Assembly (NCBI RefSeq): GCF_032271945.1
Contig: NZ_CP130319.1
Location: 451,001-515,000, forward strand
Origin: Paenibacillus sp. MBLB1832
Lineage (GTDB): Bacteria > Bacillota > Bacilli > Paenibacillales > NBRC-103111
Direction: 5' to 3'
Length of the DNA: 64,000 nucleotides
Below the pieces are notes generated by a model. That model did not search any database. It had not been told where the DNA came from and was given only the letters and a program-made list of their open reading frames with translations. Position 1 is the first letter of the stretch; each line of letters opens with the position of its first letter. Shown piece by piece: positions 61,530 through 64,000 of the stretch. A program made the position numbers and the translations under genes.

Positions 61530-64000
61530 CTATTCCGTAGCAACGGATTGGTCAGCTTGCATGTTGACCGGGGAGATACGGATGAAGTTCGCTTCAAGGT
61601 TGCTTAGCAAACCTTCCACTTTTGCTGCAGCTTCGGATTGACCGGAGTTAGCAAGCTCAGCGTGGTAAGCTGTGAGCAATTCGGTAAGATCTTTTTTGCT
61701 TTGTACGCCAATCGGCTCAAGCTTAACTTTCGCGCCTTTTGCGATACGACGCTCGATCGCAGCTTGATCAAGACCCATTTCTGGAACAAGACGTTGGTAG
61801 ATAACCCCGCCCGTCATACCTGCACAGATCCATGGTCCTGGATCACCCATAACAACGGCACGGCCGTTTGTCATGTACTCGAACGCGAAGCCTTTCAGGT
61901 TCGCACGAGCAGCTAGACCGCCCAGCTCATCGCGTAGAGGCGTTGTGATCTCGCCGCCGAAGACAACGTCAGCACCGGAGAAACGGATACATGCACGTGT
62001 ATCTGCGCTGCCTTGGATCAAGAACAAGCCTTTTTGTGCGCCGTAACCGAAGGATTTACCAACACTGCCGTTGATGAAGGTGTTGTTTTTGCCTTGGGAC
62101 TTCACGATGGCTACTTTACCACCGAATGCCATTTTACCAAGACCGTCTTCAGCACCACCGTATACCGTAATGTCAACGCCGCGCGCATTGAATGCCGCCA
62201 AACCGTTACCAGGTACGGAACCGTCAACGAGGTTCAAAGCAACCGTTGGAAGCTCATCGTAGCTGCCGTCGAAACGGTCCCTTACGCGATGGCTGGAGTA
62301 ACGTGTTCCAAGGATACGGGACTCAGCATCCACTTTGGACCAGTTGCGAACGACAGGAGCGTCGAACGATACGGATTCTGGGAAGAACTCAAGACCTTCT
62401 GCACCAGCCGCGATACGAATATCCGAAGATACGGCTGCTTCTTCCATCGCTCTTTCAACGTCAGAAACGAATTGAAGCGGAGCTGGGCGAAGAATGTCAG
62501 ACAAGTCGATACGATCATTGTGGCTGATTTGCTCCAGTAGATCGGAACGGCCAACCAGGTCTTGCAAGTTGTTGAAACCAAGGGAAGCGACGACTTCGCG
62601 TACTTCTTCACCCATACCGCCAAACAAACGAACCAAACTGTCAACAGCGATGTCGAATTGACGCGGTACGAAACGGCGAAGACCTTTTTCTTCCGCTTCT
62701 TCCATGGAATCGATTTGTGTTGCGATACCTACGTGACATGTGTCAAGGTGACAGCCGCGGCATGTTGTACAGCCGATGGATTGCATCGCAATACTGCCGA
62801 AGCCTGCGCGGTTCGCACCGAGCATAACCATTTTAACAACGTCAGCACCTGATTTCAGACCGCCATCGGACCAAAGCTCTACGCGGTGACGAAGACCAGC
62901 TTCAATCAAAGCAACGTGAGCAAGCTTCGTTCCGATTTCCGTTGGAAGACCAACGTGTGTCAAGGAGTGAATACGAGCCGCACCTGTACCGCCGTCGAAT
63001 CCGGAAAGGGTAATCACGTCAGCGCCAGCTTTCGCTACACCAACCGCGATTGTACCAATACCAGGAACAACCGGGATTTTCACGATGATTTTCGCTTTGC
63101 GTCCGCTAGACTCTTTAAGCTCGGAAATGATTTGCGCCAAGTCCTCGATCGAGTAAATATCGTGGTTGTTGGATGGCGAGATCAAGTCTGAACCGATCGT
63201 TGCGTTACGAGCAGCAGCAATTTTTGCAGTAACTTTGGATCCTGGCAAGTGACCGCCTTCACCTGGCTTCGCCCCTTGACCGATTTTGATCTCAAGGAAT
63301 GCAACTGCGTTAGCAAGCTCAATGTTTACACCGAAACGTCCGGAAGCGACTTGCGCTCCGCGCGTTTTTTTGTAACGGCCAAGCATATCTTTAATCTCTC
63401 CGCCCTCGCCGTTCATGGTTACCATGTTCAGACGTTCGCCGGCTTCGGCGTAGGCACGGAAAGCTGTTTCATTTTGTGAACCGAAGGACATCGAAGAAAT
63501 CAACATCGGTAAGGAATGTCCGCCAATGGAAATATCAACTTGAGAAGGATCGAGCGGCTTACGGCCTTCACTCAAAGCTTTCTCAACATTGAATCCAGCG
63601 ATATGACGGATCGAAATCGGGTTCTTCTTCTCCTCTTCACGCAGTTTGTCGCGGTAGTCGCTATACGGAGCAGCACCAGATGCTGCATCGCCTAGCGCCT
63701 TCCACATACGTTGGAAGAAACGGAAGTTTTTCGCTGCTTTCGCTTTGGCATTCGTGAAGTCCGCATAACGTGCTTCCGCATCAGCTTCAAGCTGTGCAAA
63801 GCCAGTTCCTGCTTTTTCGCTGCCCAGGTAGTTCACGATATCCAGCACCTCCGAAACTTCCGGATGGAAGCCGATGGAGGAGAAGAAACGTGTGTAACCA
63901 CGAAGCTCGTGCGTTCCGATTGTTGAAATGACTTTCTCAAGTCCTTTCGTTAGAGCCGCGTACACTTTGCGTGCTGCTGCCGCATTGCCTTCTTTGTCAG
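61530..64000 (-). CDS. gltB: Glutamate synthase large subunit, C-terminal part (cut by window edge)
   Basis: About 822 residues visible; the frame stays open to the right edge, so the glutaminase domain and start lie outside. The FMN-binding barrel shows SSMSFGSQNETAFRAYAEAG, NGEGGE, SGRFGVN, KIGQGAKPGEGGHLPG, LISPSNNHDIYSIEDL, VITLSGFDGGTGAA and LWSDGGLKSG. The 3Fe-4S motif is CTTCRGCHLDTC, the canonical C-x5-C-x4-C plus one extra Cys. The C-terminal third is the GXGXG beta-helix (YGGAEDGLGKMAFGGKV...GKSFGYGAQKG). Makes glutamate from glutamine and 2-oxoglutarate. Confidence 0.93.
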   Translation of the reverse strand, partial: DKEGNAAAARKVYAALTKGLEKVISTIGTHELRGYTRFFSSIGFHPEVSEVLDIVNYLGSEKAGTGFAQLEADAEARYADFTNAKAKAAKNFRFFQRMWKALGDAASGAAPYSDYRDKLREEEKKNPISIRHIAGFNVEKALSEGRKPLDPSQVDISIGGHSLPMLISSMSFGSQNETAFRAYAEAGERLNMVTMNGEGGEIKDMLGRYKKTRGAQVASGRFGVNIELANAVAFLEIKIGQGAKPGEGGHLPGSKVTAKIAAARNATIGSDLISPSNNHDIYSIEDLAQIISELKESSGRKAKIIVKIPVVPGIGTIAVGVAKAGADVITLSGFDGGTGAARIHSLTHVGLPTEIGTKLAHVALIEAGLRHRVELWSDGGLKSGADVVKMVMLGANRAGFGSIAMQSIGCTTCRGCHLDTCHVGIATQIDSMEEAEEKGLRRFVPRQFDIAVDSLVRLFGGMGEEVREVVASLGFNNLQDLVGRSDLLEQISHNDRIDLSDILRPAPLQFVSDVERAMEEAAVSSDIRIAAGAEGLEFFPESVSFDAPVVRNWSKVDAESRILGTRYSSHRVRDRFDGSYDELPTVALNLVDGSVPGNGLAAFNARGVDITVYGGAEDGLGKMAFGGKVAIVKSQGKNNTFINGSVGKSFGYGAQKGLFLIQGSADTRACIRFSGADVVFGGEITTPLRDELGGLAARANLKGFAFEYMTNGRAVVMGDPGPWICAGMTGGVIYQRLVPEMGLDQAAIERRIAKGAKVKLEPIGVQSKKDLTELLTAYHAELANSGQSEAAAKVEGLLSNLEANFIRISPVNMQADQSVATE

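Noticed and set aside
62013..62540. Plus-strand frame of 175 codons inside gltB
   Set aside because: Antisense shadow of the glutamate synthase gene; no ribosome site.

Overview
The window looks like a chromosomal segment of a spore-forming Bacillota bacterium, most likely Paenibacillus or a close relative. The grounds are a gerA-gerB-gerC germinant receptor operon, a SleB-type cortex hydrolase, two collagen-like exosporium-type proteins, strong AGGAGG ribosome binding sites with occasional GTG/TTG starts, a CcpA-type cre site, a perfect sigma-W-type promoter, and housekeeping genes of Bacillales type (ddl, aconitase, fabI, folE, brxB, acpS, mutY). No rRNA, tRNA, phage, transposase or CRISPR was seen. 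Both edges cut genes: an acidic protein at the left and a glutamate synthase large subunit at the right.

Layout. 1-4.5 kb: tail of an unknown gene, a lipoprotein, a TcyP-like symporter, a seven-copy 52-bp palindromic repeat array and a BaiN/YtfP-like flavoprotein. 4.6-14.7 kb: an OmpR-type two-component system, a secreted repeat protein, and a four-gene export operon (adaptor, ATPase, permease, large secreted protein). 15-24.7 kb: collagen-like protein, duplicated non-coding DNA, metallophosphoesterase, GntR/ABC operon, ArsR/SRPBCC pair, LysM-3D protein, lipase, and a LiaI/PspA/PspC/PspA envelope-stress operon. 25-32.7 kb: small hypotheticals, brxB, nadE, aldo/keto reductase, acpS, mutY, a Crp/Fnr regulator and sodA. 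32.7-37 kb: gerABC. 37-44 kb: a tight run (acetyltransferase, ntdP, signal peptidase, queG, ogt, HD-GYP, yneF, folE) and dgt. 44-54 kb: hydrolase, IclR regulator, CDF transporter, sleB, aconitase, amidase, ddl. 54-64 kb: second collagen-like protein, uvsE, fabI, suhB, kdgK-kdgA, a VOC/DinB fusion, a 34-residue protein and gltB.

The strongest new signal is a regulon visible directly in the DNA. Three promoters (before the response regulator gene, the secreted repeat protein and the export operon) each carry 4-6 copies of a TTTCAG/ACTCAG-like hexamer at an exact 11-bp period, ending 10-11 bp before the -10 box. This is the geometry expected of an OmpR/PhoP-family activator, and the obvious candidate is the response regulator encoded here. 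It ties the two-component system, the repeat protein and the exporter into one unit.

Other leads: one palindrome, GTTTCA-N5-TGAAAC, lies just downstream of both the iclR and the aconitase promoters. A family of palindromic repeats occurs in three arrays of 50-52 bp period with compensatory stem changes. There is a cluster of DnaA-box-like 9-mers, a probable leaderless arsR promoter, and a ribosome-site hairpin at the gerB/gerC junction.
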